Of a stretch of DNA of 64,000 nt, positions 1-12,912 are shown piece by piece. The stretch lies in assembly GCA_036365455.1 (NCBI GenBank), contig JAWQUS010000026.1, positions 12,666,001 to 12,730,000 of the forward strand, written 5' to 3'. The notes beneath the pieces are model-generated. The model was given only the letters and a program-made list of their open reading frames with translations, did not search any database and had not been told where the DNA came from. The translations under genes were made by a program, and so were the position numbers. Source of the DNA: Macrosoma leucophasiata. Taxonomy: Eukaryota; Arthropoda; Insecta; Lepidoptera; Hedylidae. Position 1 is the first letter of the stretch, and every line of letters begins with the position of its first letter.

Positions 1-650
1 TTCTGTCCCTTTTGTTAGGAAACAACTGAACCCTTATATGATCACTTGTCCTGTCGTCCGTCTGTCTATCTGTCCGTCTGTTATAGGTGTTTTTTTCGAA
101 CATGAATGTGTAAAGAAAATAAGTGAATTTTAAACATAGGTGCCACTTTTGGGGCATAAATTGGGTAGTAGAGGATAAAAAGATTAATTTTAATTGTATT
201 GTGGGAAATATTGTGAAACAGGCTTTATTGTACGTACCTAAAAGAAAATTTTGTTGTCAAAAAAAATCGTATTTATTTACTCCACAATAACATTAACAGT
301 ACAAAATTATGTCAATTGCAATACAAAACATTCTGTTGTGTCATGTAATTTATTGTGGAAATATTTTTTTAATAATTTTAAGTAACATTATTTCAAATTA
401 TTCAACACAGCTCAGTTGTATGAATTGAAAACTCTCAGGTGCAAATACGGCCATAAATAAATAAAAGTCAACTAACATTCGATTTCCAGTATTTCCCCTA
501 TATAGTCCCTACAAGTTTTGAAGGTTTCTCTTGATTTCAATTGGATCTCATAATTAAATCCCCATTTGAGGTTCAACTATACCATCTTGAAAGAGTACCT
601 ACCTCAATTCATAAATAAGGGTTCCTTGTTTACTACGGAACCCTAATGAT
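1..650. other. AT-rich sequence with repeat edges
   Basis: Bases 50-90 carry GTCCGTCTGTC motifs like those at 26130-26155. GGGTTCCTTGTTTACTACGG at 617-636 is the reverse of the block at 26096-26121. It is probably one decayed element entering from the left. No gene seen. Confidence 0.35.
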
Positions 651-854
651 CCTTATTTGACCACAAAACGGGGAAGTTACATATACAGCCCAACATAGTA
701 ACTTTTTTTATATTACCGGGACAGTATTTTATACTTGGCAACTTCACTTTGAGCTTCAGTGCTGGAGTTAATGTAAAAGTTGTTTGATCTGGGTGTCAGC
801 GTCTTTAAATTGTACCACCCGCTGTAGGGAGACTGGATATGTGGAAATGCTCAA

Positions 855-1060
855 CTCATTTGAGCACTGATTTTTGGCCCAGAAAGTCTTAACCATAGAA
901 GGAACATCCCTTGGTGCTGCAATATGGGTTTCTTCAAAACTGACGACAAAAGAGTCCATCATACTGGCAGCGCGTTGGTAAATCCCCTGATGTTGCAAAT
1001 GTCCACATGCGGTGTCACTTTCTATAAGGTGGCTCATCTGCTTGTTTGTCGACCTTTTGG
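855..1060 (+). repeat. 3' tail of the same LINE family
   Basis: GGCAGCGCGTTGG, GTTGCAAATGT and GGTGGCTCATCTGCTTGT correspond to the 3' ends at 28620-28715 and 42370-42465. Strongly diverged. Confidence 0.7.
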
Positions 1061-1687
1061 ATATAAAAGATTAATATGACAAACCACGGAACCATGATCA
1101 TACAAAAGACTCGGAGTTTACCGGTTATGTTTAATTAAATCAAGAGGTCAATGATTTCGAAGAAGATGAAACAGCCTCTATTATTAATTAGCCATCGCCT
1201 CGAGGGTCATGTTATGGAAATGGCGACGGAATGCTTTCCACCGAAGCGAAGGAACATGGGCTATTAATCCTTTACCGTTGACCTTGATAGTGTATTCGTA
1301 AAAAATGCGAGGGTTAGTGTTATTTGCTTATTTCAAATGACGCTGTTACGATGTTACATGTTTTGAACATGGAATCATGCGAAGGACTATGGACAGAGAG
1401 ACTGTGGGCCGTTGGTTACAAGCCTACAGGAAGTTCGCCCGGCATTTCTGTTTATTATGGATCCCTTTACTTCGTAGACTCAAAGTGAGTTCATTACGAT
1501 CCTCTGTCAGGAATTGTGACTCTTACATAGTGGAATGTTAGTAGAGAAGGTCGTGGACGTTAGCAGCAAGACCTCATCCGTTAGTGTATAGGGCTGAACT
1601 ACATTAACATCTAACAGGAACGCCTTTCGATGGCAATGGAACTGATTCAGACAGAGACTCAGGGTTTCGTTGTTCAAGAGCGTTTAC

Positions 1688-1895
1688 CTAAAGTATCTGC
1701 CGCCAATTGATGGAGTTTAACAATATCGTGTACTGCGTTGGATGGTAATGTGTAAAATATGGCCCGGTAATAACTACCACAGAGGCAAAACATGTTAGGG
1801 GTGGTAATGGCAACGCATTATCATTTTGACCTCCAGTTTTTGTGTAGATGGCTATAGGCTGCCGTTCAACTGCATGCTTCTTTGACTCCATAATA
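1688..1895 (+). repeat. Family A, old diverged copy
   Basis: TAAAGTATCTGCCGCCAATT, GGTAATGGCAACGCATTATC and GGCTATAGGCTGCCG keep the order of family A landmarks with many changes. Confidence 0.65.
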
Positions 1896-2584
1896 ACAAT
1901 GAAGAACCAGTTAGTAAGTGATTAGCGATTTTGGAGATAGAATTACAATATCAACATTTAATTCACTCAAATGCCGCTGAGATGGCGGCATAATCCTGTG
2001 ACATATTAAACTCAAATAAGGCCGCTTTTTCCACATATTATACGCATATCATATTATTATTTTAAAGAAATCATTGTCACGGTAATTAAATCTAAGTTTC
2101 TCCGTTTTTAAATCTTTCTCTTTAGTCTCTAGAATAATTTGACGATATTTAAAACAATTGCATAGTCACAAAGCTTGTTCCATATAAAATAATCAATGCC
2201 GGAGCTACCCTTTGTCCCTTTATCAGTATTATCCTCTTATCGGACAAACGGCTACTATCTGGTCCACTCTTGTAACAAATGAAACGTCGATGGCATGGGT
2301 GTGGTTTATTTAGGGCACGGGTAATTCCATTAGCTGTGAAGGTATCGGATTATTCTTTAAGACCAAATTTGAATGATTTTCGATTGGATTGCTTTGGATT
2401 GAAAGACTTTTCATGTCTATAGACATAGGCTAGTGTCAATGTATGTTTTTTTATGTGTTCACGTGTTAATATTATAATTCTTCCGTCAGTTGTGGACCGA
2501 TTTGATTTTTTTTCGTGTCTTTTGAATGGTATATTCCAAGTTTAGTTATTTTGCATCTAAAAATCATCACTTCTCTCTACTGAG

Positions 2585-2800
2585 CCGTCGGTTAAGGAGT
2601 GCTGTGCCAACACAGTTCGGAATGACGAGGTTTCGGGCTGGCTGGCGTGCAGGTGCCACTAGTGTTGGCTGGAGCCGAAAGGCTCCGAGGAGGGATCGGC
2701 AACGGGCAACCGCTGCAGTGCGGTCGCGGTTGTGTGCGATAGCATTCCCGTGACCCTGCACTGATGTCGGAACACCCAGGGGTTTTTAGGGGAGTCGAGT
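2585..2800. other. GC-rich island, unclassified
   Basis: A sharply GC-richer patch (GGAGCCGAAAGGCTCCGAGG, GTGCGGTCGCGGTTGTGTGC) in AT-rich sequence. Short frames on both strands overlap and match nothing I know. It may be a SINE or an old GC-rich element. Confidence 0.3.
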
Positions 2801-3451
2801 AAGAAAAAAACGCCATTTTATTTAGGTGTCACGTGTGTTTATTTATCTGAATGTTAGATGAATTTTACTATGGCAGATGATAATAGTGACTGACAAGATT
2901 ACAAAGTTTTTAAGAACTTTTTTTTTAAGTGACAACTTGGCCAATGAAAGGCATGTAATACTGCGATTTGGTTTAGATTCGCGAGAGTTCAAACAGTTCA
3001 AAGGACCTTAGTCTAGTAGCTCACTCAATGACATTTTTTTACATTCTAAGCAGACCAATTTTGATAGATGTATTGTTCTTGGTCTACCGCAATATTGTTG
3101 TGTAATATACGCTGCGTAACGCGCCCTACATGCGTCAGACATGTTCTTGTCATTCCCAATAGAACTGTGCCAATTTTTGGCACACAAGTTACCTAAGAAT
3201 GTAGTTCAACATGACTTGTGAGATAAATAAAGTTATGATGTTATATTAGTATTTTACATTTTCTATGGTATATAAACCTATCCATATTCCATATAGATGT
3301 GAAAATAACTATTTATAACTGAACTACTGAATCGATGGTGATAGGTAAATTTTTACGTAAAGGTATTTTGAATTCCAAGAAAGGACATAATCCAACTTAT
3401 ATGCTGAAATCAAATAGCACGTGGACGAAATGTTCGTATAAGTATTATACT

Positions 3452-3757
3452 CTAGTGTTGCCAGGTCCGATTTGTTTAAAATCGGGACAGTTGGTAAAAT
3501 AAAGCAGCACCCAAGGGTAAAAATCGGAGCAGTAAAAAAAAGCAAGCCTAAAGATTTTAATTAAATTACTCGTAAGTATTGATTTATCAAAAGCCTCGGG
3601 TCCCAAAGATGATTGATCTTTAGACAGGCTTTTGTCTAGCAGTGGACGTCTTTCGGTTGAGATAATGATTGATTAATCAGGACATTTAACGTCCCGATCA
3701 GGTGTTAATCGGGTCTCCAGAGCCCTGAAAATCGGGACACCTGTCAACACTAACTCT
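3452..3757. mobile_element. Possible decayed hAT-like inverted-repeat element
   Basis: Ends TAGTGTTGCCAGGTC and TAGTGTTGACAGGTG (right end in reverse), with AAAATCGGGAC near both ends. I find no clean target duplication. An RTE-type tail (3625-3675) sits inside. Confidence 0.4.
3625..3675 (+). repeat. RTE-type LINE 3' terminus
   Basis: CTTTTGTCTAGCAGTGGACG and CTTTCGGTTGAGATAATGAT, the last 50 bases of the RTE family. Confidence 0.6.
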
Positions 3758-4434
3758 GACTAACCCGGTGAATACAGGTATGAGATCCTAGATTTGTTAC
3801 GAGTTACAATAAAACACATTACAGTACAATAAAACTAAAACACGCTCTGCAATAATATTTGAATCCATTAAATGGCAAATGGACTTTAATTCGTTTAGCA
3901 TTTGCGCTGAAACAATAATTGTTTAATAAAAAATACATTATAATAGAAATTTGGCATTGAAATGCTCAAATAGTTGAAACGATCAACGCAGACTTGTTCT
4001 ATTTTCAAAGTATGTTGGGGACAGCGGCGGTATAAATAGAAACAGAAAGCTTGATAAACACTTGAAATGTAAAAATGTGTCCAAACCAGAGCAGCTACGT
4101 TTTACATACGTATTATAAGTACCATAAGTACACATAAGTAAGAAGCGAAAAACTTCTTAAACCTAGGAACAGTACGAAGAAGAAACTTTGAGATTCCTAT
4201 TGTGACAATGGATCCCTTGGTATTAACGAACATGTTTTTAATTTTAAGAAGAAAGAAAACAAAGATCGACCTGTCTTGACCACACAGGTCGTGTACCTAG
4301 TGCCTAGGAACCCTAGTTGGAGTCTGAAGTCACAGACACAAATTGTGTGGTAGAGAGCTTGAGAGAGCATTAGAATTTAATGGAGGAACTATAGGGTATA
4401 TGCTGTAGACAAGACACCACTAATCCAATTCATT

Positions 4435-4707
4435 CTTTTTTTTATGGAATGAAAGTGGCAAACAATCTTGCAGTTCACATTGTTGTTAAGTGACGACTCC
4501 AGCCTATAGACACCCACACAAAGACAAATGCAAATGCGTTACTACTCCTGAGGCCTAAGGTGTTATGCCCCTGTGTCGGAAATTAAAGGGCCACACATTA
4601 TCACCTGAACGGAACACGATAGTGCTGAACACTACCATTTAGCGGCAAGTATATTAGGTAATTTGGTGGTGCCTACGCCCGCGAGCTCCGTGGAACTCTA
4701 CGACCAG
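4435..4707 (-). repeat. Family A SINE-like repeat
   Basis: Near-full copy of a 280-bp family with an A-rich 3' end (here poly-T at 4435). Landmarks: ATAGTGCTGAACACTACCAT, TTTAGCGGCAAGTATATTAG. It lacks about 10 bases at the 5' end. Confidence 0.85.
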
Positions 4708-5376
4708 AACAAAGAAGGAGACTACAGCTCTATTTGTAATAAAAATATTATCTAACAATAAGTACAATTTATGATGAAGTGTACTTATATAACACCGTTG
4801 TGAATATGAGGTCTATCTATTTTGTATGTAAATTAGTATATTTATGCGGACAGTGTAAAACATAATGGTGATATTCAATTATTATTATTATATTGTTTTT
4901 AACTTGTAATTCTTCGAACACGTGATCACTTTTTGTTCATATTGTTATGATATTGTTTTTGGTACCTATTTCTTCGGTCGAACGATTAGTTTTGGGTTTT
5001 ATTTAAGTAATTATGGTTCCGGTTTCGTGGTTCGTGAACATCAGATAATTCAGATTTGATAATTGTTTTGTTACGAGTTGAATTCGTTACAGAAGTAGGT
5101 AACTACTGAGTAATAGAGGTATATAAAAAGGTACTTACTTAACGTGAAGTTGAAACAAGACATGTTAAAATTACCGAAATAGATATGGATACGGGAAAAT
5201 TTCGCGTTCCAAAAATTTTCTCCTAGTTTTCTCGGAGACACCTAGACGAGGTGTAGTAGGTTAGAAAGTAGGTGTGTAGGTACTACTACGTATGTGTGGT
5301 CACATTAGCTATTCTTAGTTTCATAAAGCTTTATTTAAAAAAATGGTAAGTATCTATATTATACATATAGAAAGAA

Positions 5377-5640
5377 TGTCGAATGAGCGAATGACTAAAC
5401 AGATATACAATGCGAATGTGGATGGTTGCAGAGGCCCAGGAAGACCAAGATTGACCTACCATGACCAAATAGGTCGAGTTCTGTCTGATGGTGGGGTCAA
5501 AAGTCTCAGTAATCGGCGTGCATGTATGAAGAGAATGATGAAGGTAGACGAGGTTTGAGAGGTTTGTCAGGACCGGGATATCTGGCGCTCTGCCTACCCC
5601 GTCAGGGAACTGGCGTGAAGATACATACATACATACCTAT
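5377..5640 (+). pseudogene. LINE-like 3' end (GRPRLTYHDQIGRVL family)
   Basis: A + frame reads GCRGPGRPRLTYHDQIGRVL, SDGGVKSLSNRRACMKRMM, KVDEV, then a stop. The tail ends in repeated ATACATAC. Related copies are at 54660-54860, 14405-14590 (reverse) and 16015-16130, so it is a dispersed element and not a gene. Confidence 0.65.
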
Positions 5641-6629
5641 ATTACATTTTGTTTGTTTCCAATTTCTTAGCAACAATATTAATAATCCGTCCTATTTCAA
5701 TGGTTACTGGATAGGCGAAGACATTCCTATTCTCCTGCCTTTTTTAATCCATTTTTATCTTATTTCGTTCGTTTCGTTGTGGTACCAGCTTCATACTACC
5801 AAGCAAATATCGATTAGTGAATCCCCGTCATCGTTCTGTAAACACGATAAACTTGGTAGAACAATCTAGCACCAAACATGATATGTCTTATGTCGCAGAC
5901 GACCTGGTGAGACCACTGTAGGTACTAAGAAATTTAAATGTCTACCTATGGGAGTGTTTAATGTAAAATTTTTGGATGTATGTTGTTTTATTTTGAAAAT
6001 GTTATTATTGTCATTTTACTCATTAAACGTGACTATTTTTATCACCAATCGAAACGAAACATTCTCAAATTTCAAAATTAATCTTCAAGGATCCATAGGG
6101 GAAGAGGTTTACTAACGAACGCGCAGCTATAACGCCCTTTAAGTATCGTTTTAAGTATCTTAGGTATCACTATCAAATGCTTTTGAGATTATTGTAAATT
6201 AGTCAAAAAAACATAAAAATTTCGGATTTGGAACATTTTTGCAGAGATTACCGACAACGGGACATTTTCGCTTCTCAAAAGTTTTCCTGGGACACGGGGA
6301 CGGGCTACATGAAAACGGGACTGTCCCGTTCAATCCGGGACGTAGGCTTATTGATGTAATCTGATATCGATGTCAGTTGAAGTTATTTGATATCTGATAT
6401 AGTTACGGAATAATCGCCTGTGCACACTTAACGATTAGATACACCCTGTATATGTATATTTACATTTTCACTTGTGCCAGTCTAAACACACTTTTTCCGT
6501 TTAGTCTAAACCTCTTATTAGTATTATTGGATTTTCTCGAGCGTAATTGTGGATTAGTGACGCATGATAAAACGTGATCAGGGATTTCTACGACCTGTTG
6601 TTTAAGTAAATAATACAACAACAATATGT

Positions 6630-7005
6630 TTAAAGTAAAAATGCAAGATGAATTTCAGAGAGCAATGGAGAGGGCTATGCTCGGAGTTTCTCTGCGAGAT
6701 CGAATCAGAAATGAGGAGATCCGCTTGAGAACCAAAGTAACCGACATAGCCCACCGAATAGCGAAACTGAAGTGGCAGTGGGCAGGGCATATAGCTCGCA
6801 GAACTGACGGCCGTTGGGGCAGAAGAGTTCTGGAGTGGCGACCGCGTACCGGAAGACGAAGCGTAGGCAGGCCCCCACGAGGTGGACCGACGACCTGGTG
6901 AAGGTCGCGGACAATCGCAGGATGAGGGCGGGCCAGGACCGTTCGTTGTGGCATTCTTTGGGGGAGGCCTTTTCAGCAGTAAACGTCTTTTGGCTGAAAT
7001 GATGA
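6630..7005 (+). pseudogene. RTE-type LINE 3' end
   Basis: It encodes RAMLGVSLRDRIRNEEIR, then KLKWQWAGHIARRTDGRWG and VLEWRPRTGRRSVGRP, with a frameshift before TDDLVKVADNR. This is the C-terminal tail of the endonuclease-reverse transcriptase of lepidopteran RTE LINEs. Confidence 0.85.
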
Positions 7006-7009
7006 TGAT

Positions 7010-9312
7010 GACGTTTAAAATAAATATGCAAAGAAAAAACATTTCTTATTGTTGTGTGGATTTATCGGCAGATGAGAGACATTTTTTAGAAAACTGATCG
7101 GAGCAGAAAGAGGAAAAAGATTCAGATCTCTACGCGCTAATGGTTTAATGTGCGTCAAACATTTGTTGGTTGCGGTTGATGTCCTATTTAACATCGATCA
7201 CGTGAGAGAGCAGTTTAAATTCGGGTAAACAACCTAACGACCAAACTCCAATTATGATAATAGTTGAGTTTGGTTGAGTGTAAGATACACTTGGAGACAG
7301 ATATTGTCCTGGGTAGATTTAGGTCATTTCTGCTTAAAAAGAAAAATGTTGGGCCCTTTTGGATATACCTACCGTGAGGAATACTTGTTGTTGTACCGTA
7401 TATATATGGCTATGGGTACCTTTCTGTTGTAGGTATAACATTCCTAATACGTTTTATTGTCTAATGATTTTTGTTATTATGCTTTATTTTGTGTCCCTCG
7501 TGTTGACCGTATAAATGATTTCTATTCTATGTTTTTTCTCTTTTACTCAATAGCAGTGCTACTGAGCCATCAATTGCACCCAAATGTGAAATAATATTAA
7601 GTAAACATGTCATTTTTTGTTGCAAATAAAGATTATATATATTATTATTATTTAACTATCTCTGAACGCACACAATAGTTATCGATATCAGTTGAACCAG
7701 TTTTTTACGATACATAGCAATTGAAGATACTCGTAATTATGCAATTAAAAAAAAAAACGCTTACACTCACAGCCCCACAGTACGTATAAACCTGTGTCGT
7801 GGTTGCCGTTGTACACATACAACACATAGACAAACACCCAGACCCGATACAAATATCTGTAGGCCATACAAATATTTGTCCCGGTGCGGGGATCGAACCC
7901 GCGACCCTTCGAATCAAACGGTCATCTCACACCGCTAGACTAACCGGGTCGTCATATTGGAGATAGCAGGGTAGATTATTTAGCCGGTGATATTGAATTC
8001 TCGTCAAAATCCCCTTCTTTACTCTCCAACTCCATTGAAAATCGTGATTTAAGGCTCAGCAATAGAGACATGCGTTCTTGATATTGGCCGGTCCTCCATT
8101 GAATCATAATAAATGGTATAGGCTCTGATCCTGCTACCATATTGAATTAAAGCAGCTAATAATTAAATTATTGCACAGTAGGTACATCCGTCATATTCTG
8201 CACTATTATAATTATTATAACTTCGAGATAGTCTCGATTACTAGTAAACACGTGAATCGAACGCTCGTGGCTACGCTTGGCATTGAAACGATATACCTAC
8301 CTACTATCTTCCATCGGTGAATACGTCACACTTTTTATCGTATTAATAGGATTAAGTTTTAGTTTTATTTGGTCTTAAAAGATCTTTTTTAATTGACAAG
8401 ATAAAATATTATACCTACTAATCATGTACAACGTATAAATTTTATTTTTCTTGTAATAACCTAACTTTTTCTTGTATTTTTTACCTTGTCTCAATGTTAC
8501 TTATAAACTAACATGTTTTATATATGTACAAGTAAGTACATAAGTACGTAAAAGTTGAAGTGGCGATAATGGTGAATATAGACGAAAATATATTTCTTGA
8601 TGAATCTTGTGCTTCTGATTCATACCTACACCTAAATTAATGATGAGTAGAGATATAACAAATTACATAACCTACGTAAAAAAGAAATTTATTTAAATGT
8701 CTTGTAGCCCTAAGAATAATGGTCGCAAACAGAGTCTCAAGCATAGCTACAGCTTGTAGAAAACAGAAGTCGTCCGTAGATAAAGTTGTTGGTTTTAGCG
8801 GAACGTTTACGTGGCCATAAATTAATCTCATTTGATTGAACGATGAATTGCAAATAAGATTGAAAATGACGAATCAATCTCCGGGATTTGAGTTGATCCA
8901 TTTAAATTTAATATCTCGTCCATTTGCTGAAGATAATTTCGTATTATATAGATACGTAATACCTACGTATTATCTGAATGAAGGTTTTCACTTTTTTTAC
9001 CCAATCTTTAGAATCATTTATCTTGATATCTTTAGGCTCTATACTCTATAGAAGTGTCGTTACACTCGTTTCCAAGCCTGTGCCGAAGAAAAGAACACAA
9101 AAGGCACATTATAGATTACATTGTGCAAAAGGCGTATTTATTTTTTTGCTGTCTGGCTGTTTTGTTTAGTTTGGCTGGTTTATCTCTGAGATGACCAGAC
9201 TTTGTTGATTAATTCATTGGTATCTAGATATCGCACCTTTAAAGAGTTATAAAGATTATTTTTAAACGGGTAAAATTTTGAGATAACTACCTACGTGAAA
9301 TTTGAAAGTTTA
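7010..9312. other. Mostly unique AT-rich DNA around SINE copy 1
   Basis: Apart from the SINE at 7745-7954 I see no gene, no long frame and no clear repeat. Short A/T runs and ATTATTATT tracts only. Confidence 0.5.
7745..7954 (-). repeat. tRNA-derived SINE (family B), copy 1
   Basis: On the minus strand it starts TGACGACCCGGTTAGTCTAG (A-box region). The B box GGTTCGATCCC sits in CGCGGGTTCGATCCCCGCAC, followed by a body with GTTGTATGTGTACAACGGC. Fold and boxes are tRNA-like, but there is a long non-tRNA tail, so it is a SINE and not a gene. Confidence 0.85.
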
Positions 9313-9460
9313 ATGGCCGAATACTCAAACGTCACTCAATTTTAAGCAGCCTTCTAATGTGCGCTATCTCTATCGTTTGAACTACTTTGAACGTGTATTA
9401 TAAAGACAGAAGACTTTTAAGTCCCACTTAGATTTAAGTGACGTTTGAGTATTTGGCCGT
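9313..9460. mobile_element. Tc1/mariner-type MITE, 148 bp
   Basis: Inverted ends ATGGCCGAATACTCAAACGT and ACGGCCAAATACTCAAACGT (right end in reverse), continuing CACT, with TA on both sides. No coding capacity. Confidence 0.75.
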
Positions 9461-9766
9461 TAGATACGCAATGTAGCGTAGATGATCATTGCTGTATTCT
9501 CTGAGAGCAACATGAATAAGTAAATTAAAACTTTATTGGGTCACTGTAGGTGTACGTAATGTTGTATGACTTAGTCTGCTCAAACATCCAAATTCTTAAT
9601 TATAACGATTATTTCATGGGAAAAAAACCCTCTGCGTTTATTAATCAAAATATGCTTCTTTGCATAACTTAATTGCTTAACTTGCTGGATGTTGTACGTT
9701 AACCCACTCCAGCACTGCGTTAGTTAGCTATGAGCTCATCCCAAATTACATAAGATTTATTCAGAA

Positions 9767-10035
9767 CTAGCTGACCCGGCAAACTTCGTATTGTGCCTCA
9801 CAATGAAATGATGTGTCAAAGGTTTGATGGATACGGACTACGGACCATTTGTATGGAAAAAATAATGATTGTTGTATAAACAAATATTTCGCTTCAATTT
9901 CTCAATATTTTCTTACCTTTTAAACCTTCCCTGGACTTCCAAAAATCATTCAAAACCAAAATTAGCCAAATCGGTCCAGCCGTTGTCGAGTTTAAGCGAG
10001 ACTAACGAACAGCAATTGATTTTTATATATATAGA
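9767..10035 (+). repeat. Dispersed repeat family G (actagctg class)
   Basis: Starts AACTAGCTGACCCGGCAAAC, ends GATTTTTATATATATAGAT. It is the same sequence as 43361-43616 with small changes. Confidence 0.7.
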
Positions 10036-10258
10036 TACCTATATAGATTTAAACTTTCGATGTTACATTTTGTATTTTATTTAGGTCCTTGCTTTTGTCC
10101 GCGATTTCGTCCGCGTATACTTTTTTCTTTTAATAACTAGTACCTTATGTTACTTTTAATACCTCCAAGAATTGTACAAAGTTCATGGTGATTGGCTAAG
10201 TATTTTTCGCGTGAAAGTAACAATAAACTTAGATTCATAGATTCGCATTTATAGTATT

Positions 10259-10450
10259 ACTAGCTGTTGCCCCGCGGCTTGGCCCGCGTGGATGTCGTTT
10301 TATATATAATTTTTCCTGAATTTTCTTTGCTATAAACCTCACGGAGCCCGAGACCTTTCCAACGAATGCAAAACCGTGGAAATAGGTTCCTGCGTTCTGG
10401 AGTTATAGCGTCAGGAAGGAAAACCCGACTTATTTTTATATTATAGATTA
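10259..10450 (+). repeat. Dispersed repeat family G, second type
   Basis: ACTAGCTGTTGCCCCGCGGC, GCGTGGATGTCGTTTTATAT, ending TTTATATTATAGATTAG. Confidence 0.65.
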
Positions 10451-11092
10451 GTTTAGTAGGGATGTTAAGCTAGAAAGTGCAACTGGTCAAAGTCACTCAA
10501 TTTTTCATTTCAAAAATAAGTGCTTTGATGCTGCAACATTAAATTTTGCTCTCAAATAGTTAAAGCTAAAATTATAAAACTGCTAAGTTTTAACTAAGCT
10601 GACAATGTACCTATTAACTATGTAATGCTAACAACTCGATAGTGTCAGATGGAAATGTAGATAATTTAGTGCTCAATTACTGCTGCTGATAGGTATATGA
10701 AGAAAAAAATAAAATAATAATTATTTTTTTTTAATTATAAAACTTGCAAATTTTTTATGAGCAGAGAAGTCGATGAACACTTGAAATCTAAGTGAGTTTT
10801 ACTCATCGACCACACAACAGCTTGTTCTGCCTAATAGGTTCATCAATAATTTAGTGCGCAATTAGTGCTGAATAAAATAACATTAAGTACTGCCTGTGAA
10901 TATGTAATAATACTACGTAGTACTGCAGTAATGCTGAATGTATGTAATATTTGTTTTTAAATAGTTTGCTTTACCGATTAATGCAACGTCAACTGCACCG
11001 ATTTGTTAATAGGTCGTGCAATTGCCTACAATGTACCTATTAAAAGTTTGTAAACCCGTGTTCTGTTTCTGACCAAATTAATTCCTTGTCAA
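10451..11092. other. AT-rich DNA without recognised feature
   Basis: Contains GTGAATATGTAATAATACTA, a short motif that recurs near 22350, 25940, 30236 and 56434, but nothing coding. Confidence 0.4.
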
Positions 11093-11571
11093 ACGTCGTC
11101 CCGACGCCCAGCGTCCCGACGCCCAGCGTCCCGACGCCCATCGTCCCGACGCCCAGCGTCCCGACGCCCAGCGTCCCGACGCCCAGCGTCCCGACGCCCA
11201 GCGTCCCGACGCCCAGCGTCCCGACGCTCAGCGTCCCGACGCTCATCGTCCCGATGCCCAGCGTCACGACGCCCAGCGTCCCGACACCCAGAGTCCAAAC
11301 GCCCAGCGTCCCGTCGCCCAGCGTCCCGACGCCCAGGGTCCCGACGTCAAGAATCTCGACGCCCAGCGTCCCGACGCCTAGCGTCCCGACGTCGAGCATC
11401 CCGACGCCCAGTGTCCCGACGCCTAGCGTCCCGACGCCCAGCGTCCCGACGTCCAGCGTCACGACGCCGAGCGTCCCGACGCCGAGCGTCCCGACGCCGA
11501 GCGTCCCGACGCCGAGCGTCCCGTCGTCGAGCGTCTCGACGCCCTGCGTCCAGACGCCCAGCGTCCCGACT
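11093..11571. repeat. GC-rich 15-bp minisatellite, about 32 units
   Basis: Unit GACGCCCAGCGTCCC in near-perfect head-to-tail order. Because 15 is a multiple of 3, several frames stay open on both strands, but they only spell simple repeats such as PTPSV. Variants cluster: a GCCGAG type at about 11465-11530 and single changes elsewhere. Each unit contains the hairpin GACGC-CCA-GCGTC. The flanks are ordinary AT-rich sequence. Confidence 0.95.
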
Positions 11572-12412
11572 TTTTAAGAGGAATAGGTAACTTAGCAATA
11601 ACATATGCCTAGTTTCTTATTTCTTTTACTCTTTTCACTACCTATGTGACTATATGTAGGTATATATCTTAATACAATGTATAATAACGACAATACAAAT
11701 AATATTTCGGTGACGCCAAATTATTTTGATAGTCATCCAAATTTTAATAATAACATCTAAACGTAAACCACATAGCTGCTCTCCTATGAGTAGCCTTTGA
11801 CTATTATACCTACTGTATAGACAGTGGGATCGTATAATAATAATTGTTTACCTGTCCACTATGCCTGTCCAGTACCTATACCTAAATATAGAACTGTTTT
11901 TAATAAGGACATCTAGGTAGCCTTTACCAGACTGTATTAGCGTAGCTTCTGATTGTTTGACTAGGTATTATTATGTTGACTGTGATGCGTTTACTTGAAT
12001 GAATGTTTATTTATATAAATTTAATTACGCGATGAATATAAATTATTTAAATTACCTATACTTTATACACAACACATTAGGTATAAACAAAATTTCGATT
12101 TGTATCACCCAGTCGTTATGTAATTAAGATATTTAAATGGGAGGTTAATACTAAAAAGCAATACATACTTAATTGCATACTAAGGTAGGGATCTATATTT
12201 ACTTATAACAAAACTGCGAGAGTCCTAAGCTGTTGCAAAATCCGTTCTTAGCGGACGTCTTCTACCGCAGATTATCTGTGTCTACAACCTGTAAACTACC
12301 TCATATCAACTTACATGTTTTTGTCCGTCAAGCAGTTTTCGATATTTTGTGATAGATGACCTTTCGTTTTTATGAATATACATTTTCTATGAGTCTAAAT
12401 AGGTATATCATA

Positions 12413-12703
12413 ATTTTTTTTTTTTTTTATGTATGGAAGTGGCAAACAAGTTTGCAGTTCACATTGAGGTTAAGTGATGACTGCAGCCTATAGACATCCA
12501 CAGAAAGACCAAGGTCAAAATGCAGATGCGTTACCACTCCTGAGGCCTAAGGTGTTATGCCTCTGTGCCGGAAATTACAGGGTCATACATTACCACCTGA
12601 CCGGAACACGATAGTGCTGAACACTACCATTTAGCGGCAAGTATAATAAGTAATGCGGTGGTGCCTACGCCCGCGAGCTCCGTCACTGGAGCTCCACCAC
12701 AAG
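12413..12703 (-). repeat. Family A SINE-like repeat
   Basis: Full copy with a long poly-T, i.e. poly-A on the minus strand, and a complete 5' end CTGGAGCTCCACCAC. It lies 210 bases left of the Harbinger-like MITE. Confidence 0.88.
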
Positions 12704-12912
12704 TGAAATTATCTTATTATTAATTATAATCTTATTATTGCTTTTCATAATGCACGCTGTGTAAACACAACTGTATACTCTGTACTGCACGCGCAGTGTT
12801 TTTTTACTATCCGGATCCGCCAAGTGTAACGGATGTGGTGATGAAATGTAATAAAGGCAACTAATGAAATAGTCCGCTCACTGACCCGAAATAATATATG
12901 ATCGACTACTAA

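Noticed and set aside
3452..3757. A CACTA element (TAGTG...CACTA ends)
   Set aside because: CACTA elements begin with CACTA and end with TAGTG; here the order is reversed, so hAT-like decay is more likely.
6626..6901. An independent 91-residue gene
   Set aside because: It is the C-terminal tail of an RTE LINE and recurs at 18.3 and 42.9 kb.
7860..7953. tRNA genes at the heads of the family B SINEs
   Set aside because: tRNA-like boxes are followed by the same 130-base body in three places, which is SINE structure.
11093..11571. CRISPR-like array
   Set aside because: There are no unique spacers; the units are contiguous 15-mers in a eukaryotic genome.
11086..11577. A protein rich in PTPSV repeats (163 codons) or its minus-strand counterparts
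   Set aside because: The open frames result from a 15-bp tandem repeat without stop codons; no start context, splice pattern or conserved flank.
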